From the NCBI RefSeq assembly GCF_003614435.1, contig NZ_CP025546.1, positions 6,014,001-6,078,000 on the forward strand: 64,000 bases of DNA, given 5' to 3'. The notes under the pieces are model-generated. The model saw only the letters and a list, made by a program, of their open reading frames with translations, searched no databases and was not told the origin of the DNA. How positions within the stretch are numbered: position 1 is the stretch's first letter; every line of letters starts with the position of its first letter. Source of the DNA: Mycobacterium paragordonae. GTDB lineage: Bacteria > Actinomycetota > Actinomycetes > Mycobacteriales > Mycobacteriaceae. Both the position numbers and the translations under genes were made by a program. This document shows positions 19,147 to 29,361 of this stretch, piece by piece.

Positions 19147-20616
19147 TCAACTAGCTGAAGTCGCAATGGTTTTGATTTCCAGATACTCCTCGAACCCGGC
19201 CAGGCCCATTTCGCGGCCGTTGCCGGACTGCTTGTATCCGCCGAACGGCGCGTCCGCGGAGTACCAGACACCGCCGTTGACATTGACGGTGCCAACCCGC
19301 ATCCGCGACGCGAACCGGGCGGCCCGGTCTGCGTCCGCGCTGAAAACGGTGCCGGACAGACCATATGGCGAGTCGTTGGCGATACGCAGCGCGTCCTCGT
19401 CACCGTCATGCGCGATCACCGTGAGCACGGGCCCGAAAATCTCCTCGCGGGCCACCCGGGCGTCGTTGCCCAGACCCGCGATCACGGTGGGTTCGATAAA
19501 GTAGCCGACATCGCGTCCCGCCGGCCGGCCGCCACCGCAGGCGAAGGTCCCGCCCTCGGCGATCGCCGAGTCCAGGTAGCCCTGCACGCGGTCCCGCTGG
19601 CGCGCGGAGATCACTGGGCCGCAGACGGTTCCGGGATCATTGGGATCGCCCGGCTTGATTCCCGCCATGGTTCCCGCCGCCGCCGCGACGGCGTCGTCGT
19701 AGTGCGCCCGCGGAACGACCAATCGGGTGGTGATCGCGCAGCCCTGCCCGGCGTGCATGGACGCGGTGAACCCCGCCATCGCGCACGCACCGGCCAGATC
19801 GGCGTCGTCGAGCACCACAAACGCCGACTTCCCACCCAGTTCCAGGAACACCTTCTTGATGGTGGCGGCCGCGTCACTCATCACGCTGCGGCCGGTGGCG
19901 GTGGAGCCGGTGAACGAAATCATGTCCACCCGAGGGTCTTTGGCGAGCAACGCGCCCACGCTGTGGTCGCTGGAGGTGACGATGTTGACCACGCCCGGCG
20001 GAATGTCGGTGTGCTCGGCGATGAGCTCGCCGAGTACCGCCGCGCACCAGGGAGTGTCGGGCGCCGGCTTCAACACGATGGTGTTGCCCGCCGCGAGAGC
20101 CGGACCCAACTTGGCAAGGTTGATTTGATGCGGGAAGTTCCACGGCGTGATGGCGCCGACGACACCCACCGCCTCCCGGGCGATGGTGCGCCGGGTCGGG
20201 ATGCCCATCGGGGCCGCCTGCCCGAGATCCTGGTTCCAGACATAGCTTTCGGCGGTGTCGGCCGCGAACGCGAGGTCATTGACCGGACCCTCCAGCTGGG
20301 CCATCGAGGTGAGCATCCGCGGCGCGCCGACTTCGGAAATCGTCAGCTCGCGCAACTCTTCGGTGTGCTGCTGCATCGCTTCGCGCAACTGCCGGATGCA
20401 CCGCACCCGCAGTTCGGTGTTGCGCGACCAGTCGGTGTCGTCGAAGGCACGCCGCGCCGCATCGATGGCACGGCCCATGTCTTGTGCGTCGGCGTCCGCC
20501 GCTACGCCCAGCACCTCCTCGGTAGCCGGATTGGCAGTGGGGAAGGTGCCCGCGCTGCCTTCCGAGAATTTGCCGTCGATGAACAGTGCACTCACGCCGT
20601 CGGCCAACAGGGCCAT
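19147..20616 (-). CDS. aldA: NAD-dependent aldehyde dehydrogenase
   Basis: 489 residues of the aldehyde dehydrogenase superfamily. N160 lies in ITPWNFPHQ, the catalytic glutamate E259 in LELGGKSA, and the nucleophile C293 in HAGQGCAIT. The NAD-binding FTGSTATGRSV motif is present. It oxidises an aldehyde to the acid. It is the first gene of the leftward operon and divergent from the TetR gene, with two matching palindromes between them, so it is a likely target of that regulator. Position matches H37Rv aldA (Rv0768). Confidence 0.93.
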   Translation of the reverse strand: MALLADGVSALFIDGKFSEGSAGTFPTANPATEEVLGVAADADAQDMGRAIDAARRAFDDTDWSRNTELRVRCIRQLREAMQQHTEELRELTISEVGAPRMLTSMAQLEGPVNDLAFAADTAESYVWNQDLGQAAPMGIPTRRTIAREAVGVVGAITPWNFPHQINLAKLGPALAAGNTIVLKPAPDTPWCAAVLGELIAEHTDIPPGVVNIVTSSDHSVGALLAKDPRVDMISFTGSTATGRSVMSDAAATIKKVFLELGGKSAFVVLDDADLAGACAMAGFTASMHAGQGCAITTRLVVPRAHYDDAVAAAAGTMAGIKPGDPNDPGTVCGPVISARQRDRVQGYLDSAIAEGGTFACGGGRPAGRDVGYFIEPTVIAGLGNDARVAREEIFGPVLTVIAHDGDEDALRIANDSPYGLSGTVFSADADRAARFASRMRVGTVNVNGGVWYSADAPFGGYKQSGNGREMGLAGFEEYLEIKTIATSAS

Positions 20617-20671
20617 CTACCACTCCCACCACATGCGCTCAGCCGTCCGAAGCCGAGTCCTCATCCTGAAT

Positions 20672-20841
20672 GGACAACTGTCCGATATTGTTCCTTCGAA
20701 CCATAGCGCCGCAGTCGCCACGGGTGCAAGAGCCGATCCGCAGGCCAACGGCAATCCGGCAACTCGATGTACCTGACGTGCATATTCGTGCACGGGGCTT
20801 GCTTCACGGCGCGGCCATCCTCTAGTTTGGACATGTGTCCA
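20672..20841. promoter_or_regulatory. aldA/TetR control region: two copies of a GGACA-N2-TGTCC palindrome and a leaderless promoter
   Basis: Site 1 at 20672-20683 is GGACA-AC-TGTCC, near the aldA start. Site 2 at 20828-20841 is TGGACA-TG-TGTCCA, covering the TetR GTG start at 20835. A TANNNT -10 box (TAGTTT, 20823-20828) ends 6 bases before that GTG, which fits a leaderless mRNA. A repressor on site 2 would block transcription start directly. The same motif in front of both divergent genes supports a shared operator; binding is inferred. Confidence 0.55.
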
Positions 20842-21461
20842 GTGATGCTGTGGTTTCGGTAGCCGACCAGGCTCAGCACCCGGTCGGCAGGACTCCGCGG
20901 AACCGCCGCCAGGAGGAAACCTTCCGGAAGGTACTGGCCGCCGGCATGGAGACCATGCGGGAGAACTCCTACGCGGACCTGACCGTCCGGATGGTTGCGG
21001 CCAAGGCGAAAGTGGCGCCGGCGACCGCGTACACGTACTTCTCGTCCAAGAACCACCTGATCGCCGAGGTTTACCTCGATCTGGTGCGGCATGTGCCGTT
21101 CTTCACCGACGTCAACGTCGCGATGCACACCCGGGTGGACCAGGCGTTGCGGCACCTGGCGCTGGTCGTCGCCGACGAACCCGAAGTTGGCGCGGCGTGC
21201 ACGGCCGCGTTGCTGGGCGGCGGCACCGACCCCGCGGTACGCGCCGTGCGCGACCGGATCGGAGCGGAGATCCACCGCCGCATCGCCTCGGCCATCGGGC
21301 CCGGCGCCGAGGCCGGCACCGTCGCGGCGTTGCAAATGGCCTTCTATGGCGCCCTGGTTCAGGCCGGGAGCGGCGAGTTCACTTATCACGAGATTGCCGA
21401 CCGGTTGGCCGACGTGGTGGGCCTCATCCTGACCGGGGCCGAAAAGGGCGGTGATGCATGA
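20835..21461 (+). CDS. TetR-family regulator of the cyp51 region (Rv0767c-like)
   Basis: 208 residues from GTG 20835 (next in-frame GTG 20850). The helix-turn-helix YADLTVRMVAAKAKVAPATAYTYFSSK lies at about residues 45-75, followed by an effector domain. It overlaps cyp123 by 4 bp (ATGA) and so is the first gene of the rightward P450 operon and divergent from aldA. Homologue of Rv0767c by position. It probably represses both arms. The effector is unknown; a sterol-derived or azole-like ligand would fit the neighbours but is speculation. Confidence 0.88.
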   Translation: MSSDAVVSVADQAQHPVGRTPRNRRQEETFRKVLAAGMETMRENSYADLTVRMVAAKAKVAPATAYTYFSSKNHLIAEVYLDLVRHVPFFTDVNVAMHTRVDQALRHLALVVADEPEVGAACTAALLGGGTDPAVRAVRDRIGAEIHRRIASAIGPGAEAGTVAALQMAFYGALVQAGSGEFTYHEIADRLADVVGLILTGAEKGGDA

Positions 21462-22675
21462 CGATTCATGTCGGGGATCCGGAATTGATTCTGGACCCAT
21501 ACGATTACGACTTCCACGAGGACCCGTACCCGTACTACCGGCGGCTGCGTGACGAGGCGCCGCTCTACCACAACGAAGCGCTCGGTTTCTGGGCGGTCTC
21601 GCGGCACAGCGATGTGCACCAGGGTTTTCGCAACAGCACCACACTGTCCAACCGCGACGGAGTCTCGTTGGACCCGGTCTCGCGCGGCCCGCACGCGTCG
21701 AAGACGATGTCGTTCCTGGCCATGGACGACCCGGCGCATCTACGGCTGCGCACCCTGGTATCGAAAGGGTTCACTCCCAGGCGAATTCGCGAACTCGAAC
21801 CCCGGGTCACCGAACTCGCCGTGCAGCACCTCGACGTGATGCTGGAGAAGGCTGCGTCCGGAACCGTCGACTACGTCGCCGAATTCGCCGGCAAGCTCCC
21901 GATGGACGTGATCTCGGAGCTGATGGGCGTGCCGGTGGCTGATCGCGACCGCATCCGCGCCTGGGCCGACGGCGTCATGCACCGCGAAGACGGTGTCACC
22001 GACGTGCCGGCCTCGGCGATCGAAGCGTCGATCAACCTGATCGTCTACTACCAGGGCATGATCGCCGAACGCCGCAAGAAGCTCACCGACGACCTGACGT
22101 CGGCGCTGCTGGAGGCCGAGATCGACGGCGACCGGCTCACCGACGAGGAAGTCCTCGGGTTCATGTTCCTGATGGTGATCGCGGGCAATGAGACCACCAC
22201 CAAACTCCTTGCCAACGCCGCCTTCTGGGGGCACAAGAACCCCGATCAGCTGACGCCGATGTACACCGACCTGTCTCGGATTCCGCTGTGGGTCGAGGAG
22301 ACGCTGCGGTACGACACGTCCAGCCAGATCCTGGCCCGTACCGTGTCCGGTCCGCTGGAGCTCTACGACACCACGCTTTCCGAAGGGGACGTGCTGTTGC
22401 TGTTACCCGGTTCGGCCCACCGCGACGAGCGCGTGTTCGACCAACCCGACGATTTCGTGATCGGCCGCGACATCGGCTCGAAGCTTCTGAGTTTCGGCAG
22501 TGGAGCCCATTTCTGTCTGGGGGCCCACCTGGCCCGGATGGAAGCGCGGGTAGCGCTGACCGAGTTGTTCAAGCGAATCCGCGGATACGAGGTGGACGAG
22601 GCCAACGCCGTCCGCGTCCACTCCAGCAACGTCCGCGGGTTCGCTCACTTACCCGTCACCGTGGAGGTCCGCTGA
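21458..22675 (+). CDS. cyp123: Cytochrome P450 CYP123-type
   Basis: 405 residues. I-helix MVIAGNETTTKLL, K-helix EETLRYD, and heme loop LLSFGSGAHFCLGAHLARME with the ligand cysteine. Sequence and position (TetR-cyp123-SDR-cyp51) identify CYP123, whose substrate is not known. Translational overlaps with the TetR gene upstream and the SDR downstream (ATGA in both) show it is part of one operon. Electrons could come from the ferredoxin encoded at 24872. Confidence 0.92.
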   Translation: MTIHVGDPELILDPYDYDFHEDPYPYYRRLRDEAPLYHNEALGFWAVSRHSDVHQGFRNSTTLSNRDGVSLDPVSRGPHASKTMSFLAMDDPAHLRLRTLVSKGFTPRRIRELEPRVTELAVQHLDVMLEKAASGTVDYVAEFAGKLPMDVISELMGVPVADRDRIRAWADGVMHREDGVTDVPASAIEASINLIVYYQGMIAERRKKLTDDLTSALLEAEIDGDRLTDEEVLGFMFLMVIAGNETTTKLLANAAFWGHKNPDQLTPMYTDLSRIPLWVEETLRYDTSSQILARTVSGPLELYDTTLSEGDVLLLLPGSAHRDERVFDQPDDFVIGRDIGSKLLSFGSGAHFCLGAHLARMEARVALTELFKRIRGYEVDEANAVRVHSSNVRGFAHLPVTVEVR

Positions 22676-23495
22676 TGCCCCGCTTTGAGCCGCATCCCGC
22701 ACGCCGGCCCGCCATCGTCGCGGGCGCGTCGTCGGGTATCGGTGCCGCGACCGCGATTGAGCTTGCGGCTCATGGTTTTCCGGTGGCGCTGGGAGCGCGG
22801 CGGGTGGAGAAGTGCCAGGAACTCGTCGACAAGATCCGCGCAGCGGGCGGCGAAGCGGTGGCACTGCCACTGGACGTCACCGATCCGGCGTCGGTCAAGG
22901 ACTTCGTGCGGCAAGCCACCGAGCAGCTCGGAGACATCGAGGTGCTGGTCGCCGGCGCCGGTGACACGTATTTCGGCAAGCTGCACGAGATCGACAGCGA
23001 GGCTTTCGAATCGCAGCTGCAGATCCACTTGATCGGGGCGAATCGGCTTGCCACGGCCGTGCTTCCGGGGATGCTCGAGCGTCAGCGCGGTGACCTGATC
23101 TTCGTGGGTTCCGACGTCGCATTGCGGCAGCGCCCGCACATGGGCGCCTACGGGGCGGCCAAGGCCGGACTGATCGCGATGGTCACCAACCTGCAGATGG
23201 AGCTGGAGGGCACCGGCGTGCGGGCATCGATCGTCCACCCCGGCCCGACCAAGACGGGAATGGGCTGGAGCCTGCCTGCCGAGTTGATCGGCCCGGCGCT
23301 CGAGGACTGGGCCAAATGGGGCCAGGCGCGGCACGACTACTTCCTGCGGGCTTCCGATCTGGCGCGGGCGATCACCTTCGTCGCCGAGACGCCGCGGGGC
23401 GGGTTCGTGGTCAACATGGAGCTTCAGCCCGAAGCGCCGTTGACGACCACCAAAGAGCGCCAGCAACTGAAAGTCGATGAGAAAGCGCTGAATTC

Positions 23496-23499
<4 letters not shown>
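22675..23499 (+). CDS. Short-chain dehydrogenase/reductase (Rv0765c-like)
   Basis: 274 residues from ATG 22675, which overlaps the cyp123 stop; longer frames upstream are shadows of cyp123. Features: AIVAGASSGIGAATAIEL (cofactor loop), ARR after strand 2 suggesting NADPH, VAGAGDTYFG, catalytic Ser in IFVGSDVALRQ, and Tyr/Lys in YGAAKAG. It overlaps cyp51 by 4 bp. It may reduce or oxidise a product of one of the flanking P450s. Confidence 0.88.
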
Positions 23500-25077
<1,578 letters not shown>

Positions 25078-25078
<1 letters not shown>

Positions 25079-25623
25079 TGGCGTCACACCCCCGCGAGGT
25101 CCTGGAAGACTGGGTAGAGCGCTGGCTGGAGGTCAACCGGGAGGCCGAGCGGAACGGCGACTGGAAACCGCTGGCCGACTTCTACGCAGAAGACGCGACC
25201 TACGGCTGGAACATCGGCCCCAAAGAGGACGTGATGTGCGTCGGCATCGACGAGATCCGCGACATCGCCCTCGGCCTGGAAATGGAGGGGCTGGAGAACT
25301 GGCAGTACCCGTACCAGAAAGTCCTCATCGACGACAAGCAGGGCGAGATCGTCGGGTTCTGGAAACAGGTCGCCATCGACTCCGACGGCGGCCGTTCGGA
25401 GATCTACGGCATCGGCGGTAGCTGGTTCCGGCTCAACGGCGACGCCAAGATCGAGTGGCAACGCGACTTCTTCGACTTCGGCCACGTCCAGGCCCTCTAC
25501 CTGGACCTGATGAAGGCCGGAAAGCTGTCCCCGGGGATGCAGAAGCGCATCGAGCGCAGCCTGGCCGGCGAGAAATTGCCGGGTTACTACCCCCTGGGTG
25601 AGGCGCCGGCACCCATCTGGTGA
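25078..25623 (+). CDS. SnoaL/NTF2-like conserved protein (Rv0762c-like)
   Basis: 181 residues from ATG 25078, overlapping the ferredoxin stop; the longer upstream frame is a shadow. The N-terminal WVERWLEVNREAERNGDWKPL, the ADFYAEDATYGW acidic-aromatic stretch and the later GSWFRLNGDAKIEWQRDFFD segment suggest an NTF2-like cone fold. No catalytic set can be assigned. Position equals H37Rv Rv0762c. Last gene of the tightly overlapping TetR-cyp123-SDR-cyp51-fdx block; 158 bp then separate it from adhB. Confidence 0.75.
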
Positions 25624-25692
25624 GCCGGCCCAACTGTCAGCCGCACCCAACCAAGCATTTGATTTGTTAAACGCGCTATGCTGACACCTCAG

Positions 25693-25710
25693 GAGTGCCC
25701 TGTGGCACTC
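25693..25710. promoter_or_regulatory. Perfect 7-bp-arm inverted repeat in the adhB leader
   Basis: GAGTGCC (25693-25699), loop CTGT, GGCACTC (25704-25710). It lies 72 bp upstream of the adhB start and 12 bp after a TATGCT -10-like hexamer (25676-25681). No T-run follows, so a terminator is unlikely. It could be an operator or an mRNA 5' stem-loop. Confidence 0.5.
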
Positions 25711-25781
25711 ATCACCACCGTGCCGGGCATCATGGGGCCAGGCACTACTCAATTCAAAGGCGAAATGGGGTCAGGTCCACC

Positions 25782-26909
25782 GTGAAGACAAAAGGCGCAC
25801 TGATCTGGGAATTCAACCAACCGTGGTCCATCGAGGACATCGAAATTGGCGACCCCGCCAAGGACGAGGTCAAGATCCAGATGGAAGCGGCCGGCATGTG
25901 CCACTCGGATCACCACCTGGTGACCGGCGGCATCCCGATGGCCGGCTTCCCCGTGCTAGGTGGCCATGAGGGCGCCGGCATCGTCACCGAGGTCGGCCCC
26001 GGCGTGGAGGACATCGCCCCGGGCGACCACGTCGTGCTGTCCTTCATCCCGTCCTGCGGGCAGTGCCCAACCTGCCAGTCCGGCATGCGCAACCTGTGCG
26101 ACCTCGGCGCCGGACTGCTGGCCGGCGCGGCCGTCAGTGACGGCACCTTCCGCATCCAGGCCCGCGGTCAGAACGTCTTCCCGATGACGCTGCTCGGGAC
26201 CTTCTCCCCGTACATGGTCGTGCACCGCAGCTCGGTGGTGAAGATCGACCCGTCCGTCCCGTTCGAGGTGGCCGCGCTGGTCGGCTGCGGCGTCACCACC
26301 GGTTACGGCTCGGCGGTCCGCACCGCTGACATCCGGCCGGGCCAGGACGTCGCGATCGTCGGCGTCGGCGGAGTCGGCATGGCCGCCCTGCAGGGCGCGG
26401 TCGCCGCGGGCGCCCGCTACATCTTCGCGATCGACCCGGTGGAGTGGAAGCGCGACCAAGCGCTGAAGTTCGGTGCCACCCACGTCTACCCCGACATCAA
26501 CGCCGCGCTGATGGGCATCATGGAGGTCACCTACGGGCTGATGGCCCACAAGGTGGTCGTCACCGTCGGCGAGCTGCACGGTGCCGACATCGACAACTAC
26601 CTCAACATCACCCAAAAGGGCGGCACCTGCGTGCTGACCGCCATCGGCAGCCTGCTCGACACCAACGTCAACCTCAACCTCGCGATGCTGACGCTGATGC
26701 AGAAGAACCTGCAGGGCACCATCTTCGGCGGCGGGAACCCGCAGTTCGACATCCCGCAGCTGCTGTCGATGTACAAGGCCGGCAAGCTGAACCTGGACGA
26801 CATGGTCACCACCCAGTACCGCCTCGAGCAGATCAACGAGGGCTACCAGGACATGCTGGAGGGCAAGAACATTCGCGGCGTCATCCGCTACACGGACGCT
26901 GATCGGTAA
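25782..26909 (+). CDS. adhB: Zinc-type alcohol dehydrogenase (class III-like, NAD/mycothiol family)
   Basis: 375 residues from GTG 25782 (KTKGALIWEFNQPW), the expected family start and length. Catalytic zinc ligands lie in AGMCHSDHH and GGHEGAG. The structural zinc motif PSCGQCPTCQSGMRNLC has four cysteines. The Rossmann motif is VAIVGVGGVGMAALQGA. It oxidises a primary alcohol to an aldehyde in the cytosol. It has its own 158-bp upstream region with a possible promoter. Matches H37Rv adhB (Rv0761c). Confidence 0.94.
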   Translation: MKTKGALIWEFNQPWSIEDIEIGDPAKDEVKIQMEAAGMCHSDHHLVTGGIPMAGFPVLGGHEGAGIVTEVGPGVEDIAPGDHVVLSFIPSCGQCPTCQSGMRNLCDLGAGLLAGAAVSDGTFRIQARGQNVFPMTLLGTFSPYMVVHRSSVVKIDPSVPFEVAALVGCGVTTGYGSAVRTADIRPGQDVAIVGVGGVGMAALQGAVAAGARYIFAIDPVEWKRDQALKFGATHVYPDINAALMGIMEVTYGLMAHKVVVTVGELHGADIDNYLNITQKGGTCVLTAIGSLLDTNVNLNLAMLTLMQKNLQGTIFGGGNPQFDIPQLLSMYKAGKLNLDDMVTTQYRLEQINEGYQDMLEGKNIRGVIRYTDADR

Positions 26910-26921
26910 CCCTGGTCCTGA

Positions 26922-28913
26922 GTGACCAGCTTTCCGCACCTGTTGGCGCCGGGGCGAATCGGCGCCATGACGGTGCGCAACCGGGTGGTCATGTCTCCGA
27001 TGGAGACGATGTACGGCACCCCGGACGGATTACCATCCCAGCGCACCCGTGACTACTTCGCCGCCCGCGCCAGGGGCGGTGTCGGTCTGATCACGTTGGG
27101 CGCCACCGGAGTTGACCCGCAGCACCCGGAAACGCCGAGCGGTCTGCACCTGGGCACCGACGACGCTGTGCACGCGCACCGGGCATTGGTGGACGAGGTG
27201 CACGAACACGGCGCCAAGATCCAACCGCAGATCGTGCACGCCGGGCCCGACGGACTGGGACCGGAGATGTTCGGCGCGACGTCGCTGGGGCCGTCGGTGA
27301 TTCCGTCGTACCTCACCGGCCGTCCGTCGGTGGAGATCACCAGTGCGCAACTCACCGAGGTGCTCGATCTGTTCAAAGCCGCCGCGCGCCGGGCCGTCGA
27401 AGCGGGCTACGACGGTATCGAGCTGCACGCCGCACACGGCTACATGCTGCTGGGATCCTTCCTTGCGCCGCAACGCAATCGGCGCACCGACTGCTACAGC
27501 GGCCACACCGCGCACGGCAGGCTGCGGGTGGTGCTGGAAGCGCTGTCCGCGATCCGCTCCGAAATCGGCGACGCCCTGCCGATCACCTTGCGCATCTCCG
27601 GGTACGAGCGCGTCGCGGGCGGGCGGCCCATTTACGAAACCGCCCGGATGGCACCGGAACTCGTTGCGGCGGGCGTCGATGCGTTCCACGTCAGCGGTGG
27701 TGTGATCGACCGGCTGGTCACCGGCATGGTCAACGGCGCCGACGACGGTGACGAGGTCAACGTAAGCGCCGCTGCTGCCGTCAAGCAGGTCGTCGACGTC
27801 CCGGTGATCGCCGTCGGCCGTATCCACGACCCCGTCCGGGCCGAGCAGATCCTGGCCGACGGGCGCGCCGACTTCATCGCCATGGGCCGTCCGTTGCTGG
27901 CCGATCCCGACCTGCCGGCCAAGCTCGGACGCGGACAGCTGGAGCGGGTTCGCAAGTGCATCTCCTGCGAAAACTGCATCGACGCAATGGAACAACGCTT
28001 CTCGGTCGACTGCGCGGTGAATCCCCGGACCGGCAGGGAACGCGTGCTCGCGGCACCCGCCGCGGCTCGTGCCAAACGGGTGGCGGTGATCGGTGGCGGA
28101 CCGGCGGGGCTGGAAGCGGCGCGGGTGGCCGCCGAACGCGGGCACCGTGTGACACTTTTCGAGCGTGGCCGGCAACTGGGCGGAGCACTGCGCTGGGCAA
28201 GCATGCTGCACCCCGAGAACCAGCCCTTCCTGCGATACCTGCGCCGGGAGATCGAACTCAGCGGCACCGAAGTGCTTCTGGGCCGCAATGTTTCGGCACA
28301 CGACGTCGCCGCATCGGAACCGGACGCGGTCGTGGTGGCCACCGGTGGCCGGGTCGCCGTGCCGGCCCTACCGGGCGCCGACCTACCGCACGTGCACACC
28401 GGCCCCGGTCTGCGGAAAATGCTTGACGGCCGGCGGTTTGTGCGGCCGGGCGCGGTGCGGATGGCCAGCCGCGCCTGGATGCCGTTCGGTCACCGGGTGA
28501 CCGTCATCGGGGGCGACCTGGTGGCCCTTGAGTTGGCCGAATTCCTCGCGGCGCGTGGACGATTGGTGTCGATACTGGAGGGCGGCAAGGACATCGCCCC
28601 CGAGATTGGTAACAAGCGCAAGACCGAACACACCGACCGCCTGGACCGGTTGGGCGTCACCGTCCACGTCCGCGCCGCGGTCGAACGAATCACTCGGGAC
28701 GCGGTGGTGTTCACGCCGGCCGGCGGCGTCAGGCGACAACTGGCCGCCGACAGCGTCGTCATCGCCGGCAGCGTCGAGCCGGACACCGGCATGTTCGACG
28801 CACTGACTGACGCCCTGCCGGGTACCCCTATTCACGCCGCCGGTGACTGCACCGGGCTGGGCCTGATCCGCAAAGCCACCGAAGACGGCGCTCGCGCCGC
28901 GTGTGCAATCTAG
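26922..28913 (+). CDS. 2,4-dienoyl-CoA-reductase-type flavin/Fe-S oxidoreductase
   Basis: 663 residues from GTG 26922, 12 bp after adhB. The N-terminal old-yellow-enzyme barrel (about 1-340) shows LGATGVDPQHPETPSG, ELHAAHGYMLLGSFLAPQRNRRTD and MGRPLLADPDL. A cluster motif CISCENCIDAM plus a later Cys follows, then FAD and NADPH dinucleotide folds (VAVIGGGPAGLEAARVAAERG; VTVIGGDLVALELAEFLAARG). The layout is that of FadH-like reductases of unsaturated CoA esters or enones. As I know H37Rv, adhB is followed directly by Rv0760c, so this gene is an addition inside the sterol/P450 region and may act on a steroid-like enone. Confidence 0.87.
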   Translation: MTSFPHLLAPGRIGAMTVRNRVVMSPMETMYGTPDGLPSQRTRDYFAARARGGVGLITLGATGVDPQHPETPSGLHLGTDDAVHAHRALVDEVHEHGAKIQPQIVHAGPDGLGPEMFGATSLGPSVIPSYLTGRPSVEITSAQLTEVLDLFKAAARRAVEAGYDGIELHAAHGYMLLGSFLAPQRNRRTDCYSGHTAHGRLRVVLEALSAIRSEIGDALPITLRISGYERVAGGRPIYETARMAPELVAAGVDAFHVSGGVIDRLVTGMVNGADDGDEVNVSAAAAVKQVVDVPVIAVGRIHDPVRAEQILADGRADFIAMGRPLLADPDLPAKLGRGQLERVRKCISCENCIDAMEQRFSVDCAVNPRTGRERVLAAPAAARAKRVAVIGGGPAGLEAARVAAERGHRVTLFERGRQLGGALRWASMLHPENQPFLRYLRREIELSGTEVLLGRNVSAHDVAASEPDAVVVATGGRVAVPALPGADLPHVHTGPGLRKMLDGRRFVRPGAVRMASRAWMPFGHRVTVIGGDLVALELAEFLAARGRLVSILEGGKDIAPEIGNKRKTEHTDRLDRLGVTVHVRAAVERITRDAVVFTPAGGVRRQLAADSVVIAGSVEPDTGMFDALTDALPGTPIHAAGDCTGLGLIRKATEDGARAACAI

Positions 28914-28928
28914 AGAAGGAGATCCGCA

Positions 28929-29345
28929 ATGACGCAAACGACCCAATCCCCGGCACTGACCGCGTCGCAGTCGTCCTGGCGCTGCGTGCAGGCCCACGAC
29001 CGGGAGGGTTGGCTGGCGCTCATGGCCGACGACGTGGTCGTCGAGGACCCGATCGGTAAGTCCGTCACCAATCCGGACGGCACCGGAGTGAAGGGCAAGG
29101 AAGGCGTCGCCACCTTTTACGACACCAACATCGCGGCGAATCAGCTGACGATCACCTGCGAGGAGACCTTTCCCTCCAGCTCACCCAACGAGATCGCCCA
29201 TATCCTGGTGCTGCACAGCAAGTTCGAGGGCGGCTTCACCAGCGAGGTGCGCGGCGTGTTCACCTACCGCGTCAACGACGAAGGGCTGATCAACAGCATG
29301 CGCGGGTACTGGAACCTCGAGATGATGAAGTTCGCGCAGGAGTGA
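28929..29345 (+). CDS. Ketosteroid isomerase-like SnoaL protein (Rv0760c-like)
   Basis: 138 residues with a ribosome-binding site (GAGAAGGAGA) just upstream. The fold markers are WRCVQAHDREGWLALMADDVVVEDPIG at the N-terminus and SEVRGVFTYRVNDEGLI at the C-terminus, typical of the KSI/NTF2 superfamily. The H37Rv homologue Rv0760c has a solved structure and binds steroids, though isomerase activity is weak or unclear. Sitting after a flavin reductase and near cyp51, it fits handling of a sterol-like ring. Confidence 0.85.
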   Translation: MTQTTQSPALTASQSSWRCVQAHDREGWLALMADDVVVEDPIGKSVTNPDGTGVKGKEGVATFYDTNIAANQLTITCEETFPSSSPNEIAHILVLHSKFEGGFTSEVRGVFTYRVNDEGLINSMRGYWNLEMMKFAQE

Positions 29346-29361
29346 CCCGTCTGCTCGGCGA

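Noticed and set aside
19408..20706. Plus-strand frame of 432 codons
   Set aside because: Antisense to aldA, whose catalytic residues are intact in the other frame.
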